Assembly: GCF_021650705.1 (NCBI RefSeq)
Contig: NZ_CP087138.1
Coordinates: forward strand, 3,472,001-3,536,000
DNA: 64,000 bases
Source: Pseudomonas sp. KNUC1026
GTDB taxonomy: Bacteria > Pseudomonadota > Gammaproteobacteria > Pseudomonadales > Pseudomonadaceae
Direction: 5' to 3'
Within the stretch, counting starts at the first letter, position 1. Each line of letters starts with the position of its first letter. Under the pieces are notes generated by a model, which was not told the origin of the DNA, did no database searches, and was given only the letters and a program-made list of their open reading frames with translations. Below are positions 1-9,914 of this stretch, piece by piece. The translations under genes and the position numbers were made by a program.

Positions 1-408
1 ACATCGTTCGCGCCGGTTTCCAGCAGGTGATCGACTTTTCCGAGCAGTTCGCCGGGGCTGTTGATAACCTTCAGGCCTTCAAGCTGATACCAGTAGGTAA
101 TCATCCTGGGCCAATGCCGGCAGCAAGCTGCGCTCGATGCAGATTTCGTAACCGGCGAGCAGGCGAGCCTCTTCGCGGTCATCGAGACCTTGTAACTTCG
201 CGACCAGGACCTTGTTCTGAGAACGGCCACTGGCCAATACCGCCTGCCTTACGTCACCATCGTGCCGAAGCGTCCAGTGCTTGTAGTCGAGCAGGTTGTC
301 GATTGGATCGGTAAAGGAGTAAACCTTCACTTCACCTCGAACGCCGTGTACCGAAACGATCTTGCCGATGACGATCAGGTCAACTGCAGGTGCTGGTGTG
401 GCGTTCAT
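1..408 (-). CDS. rimM: Ribosome maturation factor RimM (3' part beyond window, one frame break)
   Basis: RimM helps assemble the head of the 30S ribosomal subunit and binds S19. The N-terminal RimM domain (residues about 10-95) is clear, with 'IGKIVSVHGVRGEVKVYSF' and 'SFTDPIDNLLDY'. Near position 100 one extra base breaks the frame; the next frame resumes with 'YWYQLEGLKVINSPGELL', the start of the PRC-barrel domain, up to the window edge. It begins five bases after the rpsP stop, the usual rpsP-rimM-trmD-rplS operon order, so trmD is expected just outside the window. Because the gene is conserved and important, the break is more likely a base-calling error than a true mutation. Confidence 0.93.
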
Positions 409-413
409 ACTGC

Positions 414-665
414 TCAGGCCGCAGCCTTGGCAGCTTCCTTCAGCAGCTGAGCAACGCGCTCAGACGGCTGGGCGCCAGCAGACAGCCAGTAGCTGACGCG
501 CTCCTGGTTGACGGACAGGCGGATTTCACCACCAGTGGCGACCGGGTTGAAGAAGCCAACGCGCTCGTGAAACGACCGTCGCGCGCATTGCGGCTGTCGG
601 TCACGGTCAGGTGGTAGAACGGGCGCTTTTTCGAGCCGCCACGTGCAAGACGGAATGGTTACCAT
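414..665 (-). CDS. rpsP: 30S ribosomal protein S16 (two compensating frame breaks)
   Basis: S16 is an essential early-assembly protein of the small ribosomal subunit. The start 'MVTI' and the C-terminal half '[19 protein letters not shown]' through '[17 protein letters not shown]' match the family, and the length of about 83 residues is normal. Between them the reading is scrambled: an extra base just after codon 4 (about 652) and a missing base about 100 bases later (about 550). Reading the middle in the alternative frame restores '[19 protein letters not shown]'. Two compensating indels in an essential gene point to sequence error. It lies between ffh and rimM on the same strand. Confidence 0.93.
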   Translation of the reverse strand: MVTIPSCTWRLEKAPVLPPDRDRQPQCARRSFHERVGFFNPVATGGEIRLSVNQERVSYWLSAGAQPSERVAQLLKEAAKAAA

Positions 666-843
666 GTGAACATCGTTCCTGTTGTCGGTGCTGCAGATTA
701 AAGGCACAGCCGAGCACTCACGTGCCGAAAGGCCGCGTGTTCTCAAGGAATACACGCACTTTTGCAATTGCCCTTTTCCAAATGGCCGACGGACCGCCCC
801 TTGCGGGGAGCAGCCCATCGCCCTCTTCCTTCACGTGCAGGGG

Positions 844-2223
844 TCAGAGCCGAGGCATGCGCGCCGCCGGGCATCGTGCCACCCAGCCCGCGCATCATCT
901 TGGCCATGCCACCCTTGGTGGAGAATTTCTTCATCATTTTCTGCATTTGCTTGTGCTGCTTGATCAGCCGGCCGACGTCTCTGCACCTGAGTACCGGAAC
1001 CCAGGGCGATACGGCGCTTGCGCGAACCGCTGATGATGTCGGGGTCGCGGCGCTCGGCCTGGGTCATGGAGCCGATGATCGCTTCCATCTGCTTGAACTG
1101 CTTCTCGGCCGCGCCCTGGGCGTTGCCCATCTGCGAGAGGTTTACCCCACCGATGCTCGGCAGTTTGTCCATGAGCCCGCCCAGGCCGCCCACTGCTTTT
1201 CATCTGCACCAGTTGGTCGCGGAAGTCTTCGAGGTCGAAGCCCTTGCCTTTCTTGAGCTTCTTGGCGAGTTTCTCGGCCTTGTCCTTGTCCAGCTTCTGC
1301 TCGGCCTGCTCGATCAGGCTGAGCATGTCGCCCATGCCGAGGATGCGCGAGGCGATGCGGTCGGGGTGGAACGGCTCGAGCGCTTCGCTCTTCTCGCCCA
1401 TACCGATGAACTTGATCGGTTTGCCGGTGATGTGGCGCACCGACAGTGCGGCGCCGCCACGGGCATCACCGTCGACCTTGGTGAGCACAACGCCGGTGAG
1501 CGGCAGTGCATCACCGAAGGCCTTGGCCGTATTGGCGGCATCCTGGCCGGTCATGGCGTCGACCACGAACAGGGTTTCGACCGGCTTGACCGCTGCGTGC
1601 AGGGCCTGGATCTCGGCCATCATGTCGGCGTCGATGTGCAGGCGGCCGGCGGTGTCGAGGATCACCACGTCGATGAACTTGAGCTTGGCCTCGCGGATGG
1701 CGGCCTCGGCGATGTCGACCGGCTTCTGCGAGATGTCCGACGGGAAGAAGGTGACGCCGATGTCGCTGGCCAGGGTTTCGAGCTGCTTGATCGCCGCAGG
1801 GCGGTAGACGTCGGCCGACACCACCATCGCGCTCTTCTTCTTGCGCTCCTTGAGAAAGCGCGCGAGCTTGCCGGCGGTGGTGGTTTCGCCCGCACCCTGC
1901 AGGCCGGCCATCGACACCACCGCAGGTGGCGCAACGTTCAGCGCCAGGTCTTCGTTGGCCGCGCCCATGACCGACTCGAGCTCGGCCTGAACGATCTTGA
2001 CGAACGCCTGGCCCGGCGTGAGGCTGCGCGAGACTTCGGTACCGACTGCGCGCTCCTTGATGGCGTTGACGAACTCCTTGACCACCGGCAGCGCGACATC
2101 GGCCTCCAGCAGCGCCATGCGCACCTCGCGCAGGGTGTCCTTGATGTTGTCTTCGCTGAGCTTGGCCTTGCCGGTGACATGGCGCAGCGTCTGCGACAGA
2201 CGCTCGGAAAGATTCTCGAACAT
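844..2223 (-). CDS. ffh: Signal recognition particle protein Ffh (frame breaks; P-loop Lys replaced)
   Basis: Ffh is the SRP54-type GTPase that binds signal sequences and 4.5S RNA and delivers nascent membrane proteins to FtsY. Visible in order: N domain (1-90), G domain with 'DTAGRLH' and 'TKVDGDARGGAAL', and the methionine-rich M domain with 'QKMMKKFSTKGGMAKMM'. Three frame breaks (about 1195, 985 and 870) interrupt the M domain; joined, it ends at the stop at 844-846 with a length near 458 residues, normal for the family. The G1 loop reads 'GLQGAGETTT' where the family has GKTTT, a Lys-to-Glu change from one base. The start at 2223 gives the canonical 'MFENLSERL'. Confidence 0.93.
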
Positions 2224-2401
2224 GGGTGATCCTATGCAGGCACGGCAGCCGTGCGGGAGGCCATTGCCCCCCTGGCGAAAAAAATGGCCGCGAGTATAAC
2301 TCCAGAGCGGCGCACCGCCGACAGCTACCGGCGAGCAGTCTTTCGTGCGATCGGCTTTGTGTGCCACACTCCCGCTTCTGATTGGCCGCTCGTCAGTCCC
2401 T

Positions 2402-3211
2402 ATGCTTCCTTTGCCCCCAGCCTGTTTCCCAGCCTCGTGGCGGTCGTGCTCTACGCCATCGCGACGCTTTTCAGGGCGTGCGCCTGGCGCGCGGCGCCAA
2501 GGCCGACAAACGCATCCTTTGCGGGCTCGGCGTGGTGGCAGTGGCTGCTCACTCGATGGCCTTGGGCGATCAGTTGCTCACCCCCCACGGGCTGGACCTC
2601 GATTTCTTCACCGCCGCCAGCCTGATCGCGGCAGCGGTCATCGCCCTGACGCTGCTGGCCTGCGCCAGCCTGCCGGTCGAAGTGCTGCTGGTGCTGCTCT
2701 ACCCGCTCGGCCTGGTGACCGTGCTGATCGCGCAGTTCGCACCCTCGGGTACCGTGCCGCAGATCGACGAAGAGCCGGGCATCCTGGCGCACATCCTGCT
2801 GTCGATCCTGGCCTACGGCATGTTCACCATCGCGGTGTTCCAGGCCTTGCTGCTGCGAGTGCAGAACCACCAGCTCAAGCACAAGCACCCACCGGCCTGA
2901 TTCGCGCCTTCCCGCCGCTGCAAACCATGGAAAGCCTGTTGTTCGGCTTCCTCTGGGCCGGCTGGATCCTGCTCACCGCTTCGCTGGTTTCGGGCTGGCT
3001 GTTCCTGGAGAACATGTTCGCCCAGCACCTTGTGCATAGAACGCTGCTTTCGTGCCTGGCCTGGATCGTGTTCGCCGTACTGCTATGGGGCCGCCATCGC
3101 CTGGGCTGGCGCGGGCACAAGGCGATCCGCTGGACGCTGGCCGGGTTCTGCCTGCTGATGCTGGCGTACTTCGGCAGCAAGCTGGTTCGCGAATACATCC
3201 TGCACATCTGA
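2402..3211 (+). CDS. CcsA/YpjD-like cytochrome c assembly family membrane protein (frame breaks)
   Basis: An eight-helix integral membrane protein of the CcsA/HemX-like family, often annotated as inner-membrane YpjD. Reading through three single-base breaks (about 2425, 2475 and 2895) gives a continuous protein: 'MLPLPP', then 'PSLVAVVLYAIATLF', then 'RLARGAKADKRILCGLGVVA', and finally 'MESLLFGFLWAGWILLTASL' and a C-terminal 'YFGSKLVREYILHI'. The tryptophan-poor core suggests the YpjD branch rather than a true haem-handling CcsA. It is divergent from ffh and only 10 bases upstream of the CorC/CNNM gene, a pairing common in Pseudomonas. The exact role is unknown. Confidence 0.82.
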   Translation: MLPLPPACFPASWRSCSTPSRRFSGRAPGARRQGRQTHPLRARRGGSGCSLDGLGRSVAHPPRAGPRFLHRRQPDRGSGHRPDAAGLRQPAGRSAAGAALPARPGDRADRAVRTLGYRAADRRRAGHPGAHPAVDPGLRHVHHRGVPGLAAASAEPPAQAQAPTGLIRAFPPLQTMESLLFGFLWAGWILLTASLVSGWLFLENMFAQHLVHRTLLSCLAWIVFAVLLWGRHRLGWRGHKAIRWTLAGFCLLMLAYFGSKLVREYILHI

Positions 3212-3221
3212 AGGCGCGCCG

Positions 3222-4449
3222 ATGACTTACCTGCCCTGGCCCCGGCCCTCTGTCTGCTGGCCCTGGCGGTGTTCTGGTCGGCGCTGTTCAGCGCCATCGA
3301 CATCGCCCGCCACCACCTGCCCAAGCCCAACCGGCAATCGCGCGCCCAGGCGCCCAGACGCCTGCGGCTGCGCGTGCCGGTGGGCAGCCTGGTGCTGTGC
3401 AACACTTTGTGCCGCGCCGCCGCGCTGGCGCTCGGCACAGGGCTGGCCGCGCAGTACCTGGGGGCGGGCCTGGCCTGGCTCGGGGCGTTGGGCGCCGCGC
3501 TGCTGCTGGCGGTGGTCGCCGAGTTTCTCGGCCGCACGCTGGGCCGGCAGCACCCCGGAGGCCTTCGTGCTCACCGCGCAACAGCCTGCTGCGCCTGCCC
3601 ATGCGGCTGGCCTGGCCGCTGGCCTGGCTGCTCGAAGGGCTCGCCAACCTGGTGCTGCTGCCCTTTGCCGCAAAGCCTGGCGGGCAGCCCGCGCAAGCGC
3701 CCGAATCCACCGACGCCGAACCCGAGGCGCACCCGGAAGCGCCCACACGTTCGAGCACCCTGGGCAGCATCCATGCCCTGGAACGCATGACCGTCAACGA
3801 CATCCTGGTGCCACGCAGCGACATCGACGGCATCAACCTCGATGACCCACTGCCGCGCATCATGGACCTGCTGATCGGCAGCCGGCACACGCGCCTGCCG
3901 GTGTATCGCGGTGACATCAACCAGGTCGAGCGCGTGCTCAATACGCGTCAGATCAGCCACCTGCTGCCCGGCCGCGAACTGACCGAAGCCGCCTTGCTCG
4001 CTGCCTGCTACGACGCCTATTTCGTACCGGAAGGAACGTCCCTTCAGATGCAGTTGCTCAACTTCCACAAGCAGCAACGCCGGCTGGGCATGGTGGTGGA
4101 CGAATACGGCGAGGTCCTGGGCCTGGTGACGCTGGAGGACATCCTCGAAGAAATCGTCGGCGAGTTCGAGCACGAACAGGCCGAGCGCAACCCGCACATT
4201 CACCCGCAAGACGACGGCCGCCAGGTGGTCGATGGCGCCATCGCTGTGCGAGAACTGAACAAGGCCCTGGGCTGGCAGCTGCCCAGCGACGGCCCGCGAA
4301 CGCTCAACGGCCTGGTGACCGAGGCCTTGGAAAACATCCCGGGAAGCGCCGTGTGCCTGAAGATCGGCCGCTACCGCCTGGAAATCCTCGACACGGTCGA
4401 CAACCGCGTAAACAAGGTGCTGATCTGGCAGGCGCCTTCGCCACTGTAA
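3222..4449 (+). CDS. HlyC/CorC (CNNM) family transporter with CBS pair (frame breaks)
   Basis: A DUF21/CNNM-type membrane protein, a family linked to magnesium and cobalt efflux. The N-terminal membrane part has hydrophobic stretches such as 'LCLLALAVFWSALFSAI'. It is followed by the cytosolic CBS pair ('MTVNDILVPRSDIDGI', 'HTRLPVYRGDINQVERVL', 'LGMVVDEYGEVLGLVTLEDI') and a C-terminal CorC_HlyC domain ending near 'KVLIWQAPSPL'. Breaks near 3236 and 3560 split the N-terminal domain; the CBS and CorC domains are uninterrupted. It is likely co-transcribed with the upstream CcsA-like gene. Substrate is inferred from family only. Confidence 0.88.
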
Positions 4450-4455
4450 TCTTCG

Positions 4456-4485
4456 TTTACACCTTCGTCAGCCGCTTCCTATAAT
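4456..4485 (+). promoter_or_regulatory. Candidate sigma-70 promoter upstream of MFS gene
   Basis: TTTACA at 4456-4461 and a perfect TATAAT at 4480-4485 are separated by 18 bases. Downstream, about 4507-4542, lies a GC-rich inverted repeat (GCCGGGC ... GCCCGGC) that could form a leader hairpin. The untranslated leader to the MFS start would be about 175 bases. Seen by eye only. Confidence 0.5.
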
Positions 4486-4665
4486 CCAGGCGCTTACAAA
4501 GCCCTGCCGGGCCCGTGCTACACGCACCCGTGGTGCCCGGCTCAGTCAGCCAGCCTGGATGCTTCTTCCCGCGCCCGCCCTACCCCGGCGGCGCCCTGCC
4601 GCCCTAAATGGGCGTGCTTCAGTGCTGTGCCACACAATAATTCGCACTGACTGCAGGGACACACC

Positions 4666-5968
4666 ATGACCGCCTCCACCCTTTCGGCCAACCGTGCCGA
4701 CGCCCCACCTGTCAATTCAGCAACCCGCGTGGCCACCGCCAGCTTCATCGGCACCGCCATCGAGTTCTATGATTTCTATGTGTACGCCACAGCCGCCGCT
4801 CTGGTGATCGGCCCGGTGTTCTTCCCGCAAGGCTCGGGCACCGCGCAGATGCTCTCGGCGTTCATCACCTTCGGCATCGCTTTTCTGGCGCGGCCCATCG
4901 GCTCGGCGCTGTTCGGCCACTTCGGCGACCGGATCGGCGCAAGTCGACCCTGGTGGCTTCGCTGTTGCTGATGGGCCTGTGCACCACATTGATCGGCGTG
5001 CTACCCGGCTACGACCAGATCGGCCTGTGGCCCCTGCCCTGCTGTGCCTGTTGCGTTTTGGCCAGGGCCTGGGCCTTGGCGGCGAATGGGGCGGCGCAGC
5101 GCTGCTGGCCACCGAGAACGCGCCGCCTGGCAAGCGCGCCTGGTTCGGCATGTTCCCGCAACTGGGGCCTTCGATCGGGTTTCTGGCGGCGAACGGGCTG
5201 TTCCTGGCACTTGCACTGGGCCTGAGCGACGAGCAGTTCCGAGCCTGGGGCTGGCGCTTGCCGTTTCTGCTCAGCGCGGCGCTGGTGGTGCTGGGGCTGT
5301 ACGTGCGGCTGAAGCTGGCCGAGACCCCGGTGTTCGCCAAGGCCATGGCCGCTCACGACAAAGCCAAGGTCCCGGTGGTGGAGCTGTTCGCCCGCCACAG
5401 CCTGACGGTGCTGTTGGGCGCCCTGTCGATGGTGGTGTGCTACGCGCTGTTCTACATCTCCACGGTGTTTTCGCTGAGCTATGGGGTTTCGACGTTGGGC
5501 TACAGCCGCCAGGGCTTCCTGGGCATGCTGTGCTTTGCGGTGTTGTTCATGGCGCTGGCTACGCCGATATCGGCCTGGCTCAGCGACCGCTTCGGGCGCA
5601 AGCCGGTGCTGCTGGTCAGCGGCCTGCTTGCGGTGGCCTCTGGTTTTACCATGGAGCCCCTGCTCACTCAGGGCTCCAGCGCCAGTGTCACGCTGTTCCT
5701 GTGCATCGAGCTGTTTTTGATGGGCGCCACCTTCGCGCCCATGGGCGCCCTGTTGCCGGAGCTGTTCCCGACGCGCGTGCGCTACACCGGCGCCTCGGCC
5801 GCCTACAACCTGGGCGGCATCGTCGGCGCCTCAGCTGCGCCGTTTTTCGCGCAGAAGCTGGTGGCGATGGGCGGCCTGGGATATGTGGGCGGGTATGTTT
5901 CGGGGGCAGCGCTGATCAGCGTGATTGCCGTGCTGTGCTTGAAAGAGACGCGCGACAGAGCGCTCTGA
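4666..5968 (+). CDS. MHS-family MFS transporter (metabolite:H+ symporter), frame breaks
   Basis: A 12-helix major facilitator of the metabolite:proton symporter group (ShiA, KgtP, ProP relatives). Hallmarks are 'FIGTAIEFYDFYVYATAAA' in helix 1, 'LFGHFGDRIG' in loop 2-3, 'RFGQGLGLGGEWGGAALLA' in helix 4 and 'AWLSDRFGRKPVLLVSG' in loop 8-9. Breaks near 4940 and 5030 interrupt helices 3-4; the rest is intact to 'LKETRDRAL'. The family moves dicarboxylates, shikimate or betaines with protons; the substrate here cannot be told. It stands alone between a long leader and a REP palindrome. Confidence 0.88.
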
Positions 5969-5987
5969 TGGCGCGGTAGAGATTTTT

Positions 5988-6058
5988 CCGTAGGAGCTCA
6001 GCTGTGCTGAGCGACGTGAAGATCTGCGCGTCGCCCAGCACAGCTGGGCTCCTACGGG
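5988..6058. repeat. REP-type palindrome (class A, GTAGGAGC core)
   Basis: Two inverted arms of about 29 bases: CCGTAGGAGCTCAGCTGTGC at 5988 and its near-complement ending CTCCTACGGG at 6058, with a short GAAGATCTG loop. It sits between the convergent ends of the MFS gene and purT. This is a Pseudomonas-style REP pair and may also serve as a bidirectional terminator. Confidence 0.75.
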
Positions 6059-6077
6059 ATCGTGCGGCTGAGTAACA

Positions 6078-7260
6078 TTAAAACTCGACGGTGACTGCTT
6101 GCGAGGCCCGAGTGGCCTTGGCCCGCGCAGCCTCTATGCTCTCGTCGCGCGCCAGCGCCACGCCCATGCGGCGCTGGCCATTCACTTCTGGCTTGCCGAA
6201 CAGGCGCAAGGCCGTGTCGGGCTCGCTCAGCGCAGCACCCAGGTTGGCGAACGCCGCCTGCTTCGACTGGCCTTCTACCAAAATCACCGCCGAAGCCGAA
6301 GGCCCGAACTGGCGGATGACCGGCACGGGCAGGCCGAGGATAGCGCGGGCGTGAAGGGCGAACTGGGAGAGGTCCTGGGAAATCAGAGGTGACCAGGCCC
6401 GTGTCATGCGGGCGCGGCGACACTTCGCTGAACCATACCTGGTCACCCTTGACGAACAGCTCCACGCCGAACAGGCCACGCCCGCCCAGCGCCTCGGTGA
6501 CCTTGTGCGCCACGCGCTCGGACTCGGCAAGCGCCGCCGGGCTCATGGCCTGGGGCTGCCAGGATTCCTGGTAGTCGCCTTTCTCCTGGCGGTGGCCGAC
6601 CGGCGCGCAAAAGGTGGTGCCACCGGCATGGCGAACGGTCAACAGGGTGATTTCGTATTCGAAGTCGATGAAGCCTTCGATGATCACCCGGCCCTTGCCG
6701 GCGCGGCCGCCTTCCTGGGCGTAGTCCCAGGCCTTCTGCAGGTCGGCATCGGAGCGCAGCAGGCTCTGGCCCTTGCCTGAGGAGCTCATCACCGGCTTGA
6801 CCACGCAGGGATAGCCCAGCTCGGCCACCGCCGCGCTGTACTGCTCGAAGCTGTCGGCGAAGTGGTACGGCGAGGTGGGCAGCCCCAGCTCTTCGGCTGC
6901 CAGGCGGCGGATGCCCTCACGGTTCATGGTCAGTTGCGCGGCGCGGGCAGTGGGGATCACGGTGTAGCCTTCGCTCTCCAGCTCCACCAGCGTGGCGGTG
7001 GCGATGGCTTCGATCTCCGGCACGATGTAATGCGGCTTCTCAGCCTCGATCACGGCGCGCAACGCGGCGCCGTCGAGCATGCTGATCACATGGCTGCGGT
7101 GCGCCACCTGCATGGCCGGGGCATCGGCGTAGCGGTCCACGGCAATCACTTCAACGCCCAGGCGTTGCAGTTCGATCACGACTTCCTTGCCCAGCTCGCC
7201 ACTGCCGCACAGCAGTACGCGGGTGGCCGTCGGCGAGAGCGGGGTTCCGATACGGGTCAT
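6078..7260 (-). CDS. purT: Formate-dependent phosphoribosylglycinamide formyltransferase PurT (one frame break)
   Basis: PurT is an ATP-grasp enzyme that makes formyl-GAR from GAR, formate and ATP in purine synthesis, a folate-independent alternative to PurN. The N-terminal pre-ATP-grasp domain shows '[20 protein letters not shown]'; the ATP-grasp region has '[16 protein letters not shown]' and '[20 protein letters not shown]'. One break near 6385 shifts the frame; the other frame continues with '[17 protein letters not shown]' to 'AVTVEF'. Total length of about 393 residues is typical. Its start overlaps the upstream VUT-like gene by four bases as annotated. Confidence 0.94.
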
Positions 7261-7805
7261 GTCAAATCCTCGAGAGAGCGGATGGGCCTGGCCGCGCCGC
7301 GGCCTGCGAAAGCGGCGGATTCTACACCAAGGCGTGGCTCAGCGCGGCATCGGCTGACGGCGCGCGCGGCGGCCATCACCAGCCACACAGCACTGACACC
7401 GGCGAATTTCGACAGCAGCGAGACGCCGAAGACCACAGGCGTAAGCGCACCGATCATGCCGAAGAAAATCACCGTATCGACCGGAATGCTCAGTGCCGAA
7501 CTCAGCCACAGCCGGTCATGCAGAGGGCGGCGGGTGACACTGAACACCAGCCAGTCGATCAGCTCGGAGACGCCAAAGGCTACGGCGCTGGCCAAGGCGA
7601 TGGCAGGATCGGCGGTGACGTACGACAGCAGCAGTGCCGCCAGCATGGCGATCAGCGCGCCATGGCCGAAGCGCGTCTGCACCATGTCACGCAGGATGAA
7701 CACCAGCCCACCCCAGGCTGACCAGAGCACGTCCAGCGAAGGCGCAGCGGAAAAGGCGAAGTTGATCAGCACGACGCTGCCGATGTAGAGAAGCAGGTAG
7801 ATCAT
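7257..7805 (-). CDS. VUT-family (queuosine-precursor transporter-like) membrane protein
   Basis: About five or six hydrophobic segments ('[17 protein letters not shown]', '[16 protein letters not shown]', '[20 protein letters not shown]') and the family-like motif '[18 protein letters not shown]' place it near the VUT_1/YhhQ transporters for 7-cyano-7-deazaguanine. The Pseudomonas version is short. The charged last 35 residues look unlike the family; a frame break near 7355 would instead end the protein at 7339 with 'RRQPMPR'. If so, the apparent overlap with purT is artefactual. Substrate is inferred from distant similarity only. Confidence 0.65.
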   Translation of the reverse strand: MIYLLLYIGSVVLINFAFSAAPSLDVLWSAWGGLVFILRDMVQTRFGHGALIAMLAALLLSYVTADPAIALASAVAFGVSELIDWLVFSVTRRPLHDRLWLSSALSIPVDTVIFFGMIGALTPVVFGVSLLSKFAGVSAVWLVMAAARAVSRCRAEPRLGVESAAFAGRGAARPIRSLEDLT

Positions 7806-7847
7806 CTGGGAGTGGCACGCCGGCTCGAAAAAAGGCCTGCGATTGTA

Positions 7848-8045
7848 TCACTGCATCAGGCCCTGCGCCCGGGCCCGCTCGGCGAGCTGAGCCAGTACCT
7901 GGCGCCGCTCGTCGTTGCTCATGCGGCCCCAGCGGCTGATTTCGCTGGCGGTCCGCTGGCAGCCCAGGCAGAGGTCTTGCTCGTCAAGGGCGCAGATGCT
8001 CACACAGGGTGAGCGCACCGGCCGCTCGCGTTCGGCTTCGGTCAT
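7848..8045 (-). CDS. DUF1289 domain protein
   Basis: A 65-residue cysteine-rich protein with the DUF1289 pattern: '[20 protein letters not shown]' followed by '[17 protein letters not shown]'. The spaced cysteines suggest bound metal, but no function is established. Its start overlaps the end of the gamma-carbonic anhydrase gene by four bases (8042-8045), so the two are co-transcribed and probably translationally coupled. Confidence 0.88.
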   Translation of the reverse strand: MTEAERERPVRSPCVSICALDEQDLCLGCQRTASEISRWGRMSNDERRQVLAQLAERARAQGLMQ

Positions 8046-8572
8046 GGCTGCTCATCCTGCTCGGCGAGCTCCTGGGCATAGCGCCGGGCGTTGGCCACAT
8101 AATGCGCGGCGCTGGCTTCCAGGCGGCGCTTCTGTTCGTCGGCGAGTTCACGCACCACCTTGCCGGGCGAGCCCATCACCAACGAGCCGTCGGGGATCTC
8201 CTTGCCTTCGGGGATCAGCGTGTTGGCGCCGATCAGGCAATGCTTGCCGATGCGCGCGCCATTGAGCACCACGGCATTGATGCCGATCAGGCTGTAGTCG
8301 CCCACCTGGCAGCCGTGCAGCATGGCGTTGTGCCCAACCGTCACACCCTTGCCCAGGGTCAACGGCTGCCCGGGGTCGGTGTGCATCACGCTGCCGTCCT
8401 GCACATTGCTGCCCTCGCCGATGTCGATCAGCTCGTTGTCGCCGCGCAGGACCGCGCCGAACCAGACACTGGCGTCGGCCTGCAGGCGCACCTTGCCGAC
8501 CACCGTGGCCCCCGGCGCAATCCAGCTGCTGGCGTGTGCCTCGACGCGCGCCTCACCCAGGCGGTATTTCAT
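8042..8572 (-). CDS. Gamma-class carbonic anhydrase family protein (YrdA/PaaY-like)
   Basis: A 176-residue left-handed beta-helix protein of hexapeptide repeats ('[20 protein letters not shown]', '[20 protein letters not shown]'), a trimeric fold. Three histidines expected to bind metal are visible in 'SVMHTDPG' and '[16 protein letters not shown]'. The C-terminal helix starts at '[18 protein letters not shown]'. Members are gamma-carbonic anhydrases, thioesterases (PaaY) or of unknown activity; nothing here decides which. It is followed by DUF1289 in a small operon. Confidence 0.88.
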   Translation of the reverse strand: MKYRLGEARVEAHASSWIAPGATVVGKVRLQADASVWFGAVLRGDNELIDIGEGSNVQDGSVMHTDPGQPLTLGKGVTVGHNAMLHGCQVGDYSLIGINAVVLNGARIGKHCLIGANTLIPEGKEIPDGSLVMGSPGKVVRELADEQKRRLEASAAHYVANARRYAQELAEQDEQP

Positions 8573-8594
8573 GGTTCAGCCCTCATCGTCGAGT

Positions 8595-9194
8595 TCAGAC
8601 AGCCGCATAGCCGGCCGGTGGTTCGTGCATCGAGATGCCCGCGTCGAAGGCCACGTTCATCAGTTCGACGATCATGATCGCCGACAAGCCCCAGATCCTG
8701 TAACCCTCATAGCGGTAGCTGGGCACGTACCAATTACGCCCCTGATAGTCGATGCGGTGAGTGTGCTCGCGCGGGTCATCCAGGAAGAACGCCAGCGGCA
8801 CGCTGAACACCGCAGCAATTTCCGCATCGTTGGGCCGATATTCGACGTAATCGGGGATCACGCCCACCCAGGGCGTAACCTTCAGCCCATGCTTGGACAC
8901 CAGCGGGCTGAGCGGCCCGGCCACTTCGACCATTCCCGGCGGCAAGCCGATTTCCTCTTCGGCTTCGCGCAGGGCGGTGAACAGCAAGTCAGGGTCTTCA
9001 GGGTCGCGGCGCCCGCCGGGGAAAGCCACTTCGCCACCGTGGGTGGAAAGCCCCGTGGCGCGCAGCGTAAGCACCAGCTCAGGCTCTGCGCAACGGGTGA
9101 TGGGCATCAACACTGCCGCTTCAGGATATCGCGCGTCGGTGCGCAACGGCCGGGGGGTGTGGCCACTCAGTCGAGTCAACAGCTCATCGAGCAT
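8595..9194 (-). CDS. Nudix CoA pyrophosphatase (NudL/YeaB-like)
   Basis: A 199-residue Nudix hydrolase. The Nudix box lies within 'GGRRDPEDPDLLFTALREAE' plus 'EEIGLPP', and the CoA-specific motif before it resembles 'LTLRATGLSTHGGEVAFPGG', matching the NudL/YeaB group that cleaves CoA and acyl-CoA to 4'-phosphopantetheine and 3',5'-ADP. It lies 22 bases upstream of the gamma-carbonic anhydrase gene on the same strand and is divergent from a second Nudix gene. Confidence 0.85.
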   Translation of the reverse strand: MLDELLTRLSGHTPRPLRTDARYPEAAVLMPITRCAEPELVLTLRATGLSTHGGEVAFPGGRRDPEDPDLLFTALREAEEEIGLPPGMVEVAGPLSPLVSKHGLKVTPWVGVIPDYVEYRPNDAEIAAVFSVPLAFFLDDPREHTHRIDYQGRNWYVPSYRYEGYRIWGLSAIMIVELMNVAFDAGISMHEPPAGYAAV

Positions 9195-9316
9195 GGGGCA
9201 TGTCCACTTTTGAACGCTTGTTCCGAATCATGCCGCAAAGCGCCGCGCCGCCCAAGCCCCTGCTTGCCCCACCGGCGCAGGGGCTGCAGGATAGGCGCAA
9301 CCGAGGACCGAACACG

Positions 9317-9870
9317 ATGAAATTCTGCAGCCAGTGTGGCAACACCGTTACCCACCAGATCCCCCGGGCGACAGCCGCCCGCGCTACGTGTGCAGCCACT
9401 GCGCGCATGTCCATTACCAGAACCCCAACATCGTCGCAGGCAGCGTGCCGGCTTATGAAGGCCGCGTGCTGCTCTGCCGCCGCGCCATCGAGCCGAGAAA
9501 GGGCCACTGGACCTTGCCCGCCGGTTTCATGGAAAACGGCGAGAGCCTGGAGCAGGCCGCGCGCCGCGAAACCCTCGAAGAAGCCTGTGCACACCTGGGC
9601 GAGGCGCAGTTGTACACGGTGTTCGACTTGCCCCACATCAACCAGGTGCATGTGTTCTTCCGCGCCGAAATGACCAGCGGCCGGTTCGACGCGGGCGACG
9701 AGACGCTGGAGGCCCGGCTGTTCAGTGAAGAGGACATCCCTTGGGCGGAGCTGGCTTTCCGCACGGTCGCGCGTACTCTAGAATGCTTTTTCGCCGACAG
9801 GCTGGCCAATAGCTACCCTGTCCGCAATGAAGTGCTGCCGCCGCTGTCCTTGCCGCCGGCGGATTCCTGA
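9317..9870 (+). CDS. Nudix hydrolase with N-terminal zinc ribbon (one frame break)
   Basis: Starts 'MKFCSQCGNTVTHQIP' and, after a break near 9362, continues 'RYVCSHCAHVHYQNPNIVAG'. The two CxxC pairs form a zinc ribbon as in NudC-like NAD(H) pyrophosphatases. The Nudix box reads 'GFMENGESLEQAARRETLEE' and then 'A'. At about 184 residues it is shorter than true NudC and lacks the SQPWPFPxS signature, so the substrate is open (ADP-ribose, NADH or similar). An in-frame ATG at 9317 gives the complete first CxxC. Confidence 0.83.
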
Positions 9871-9914
9871 CAGCCCGTTTTACGGGGGCGATGGCCCCAC
9901 AGGGTTTTGCTTCG

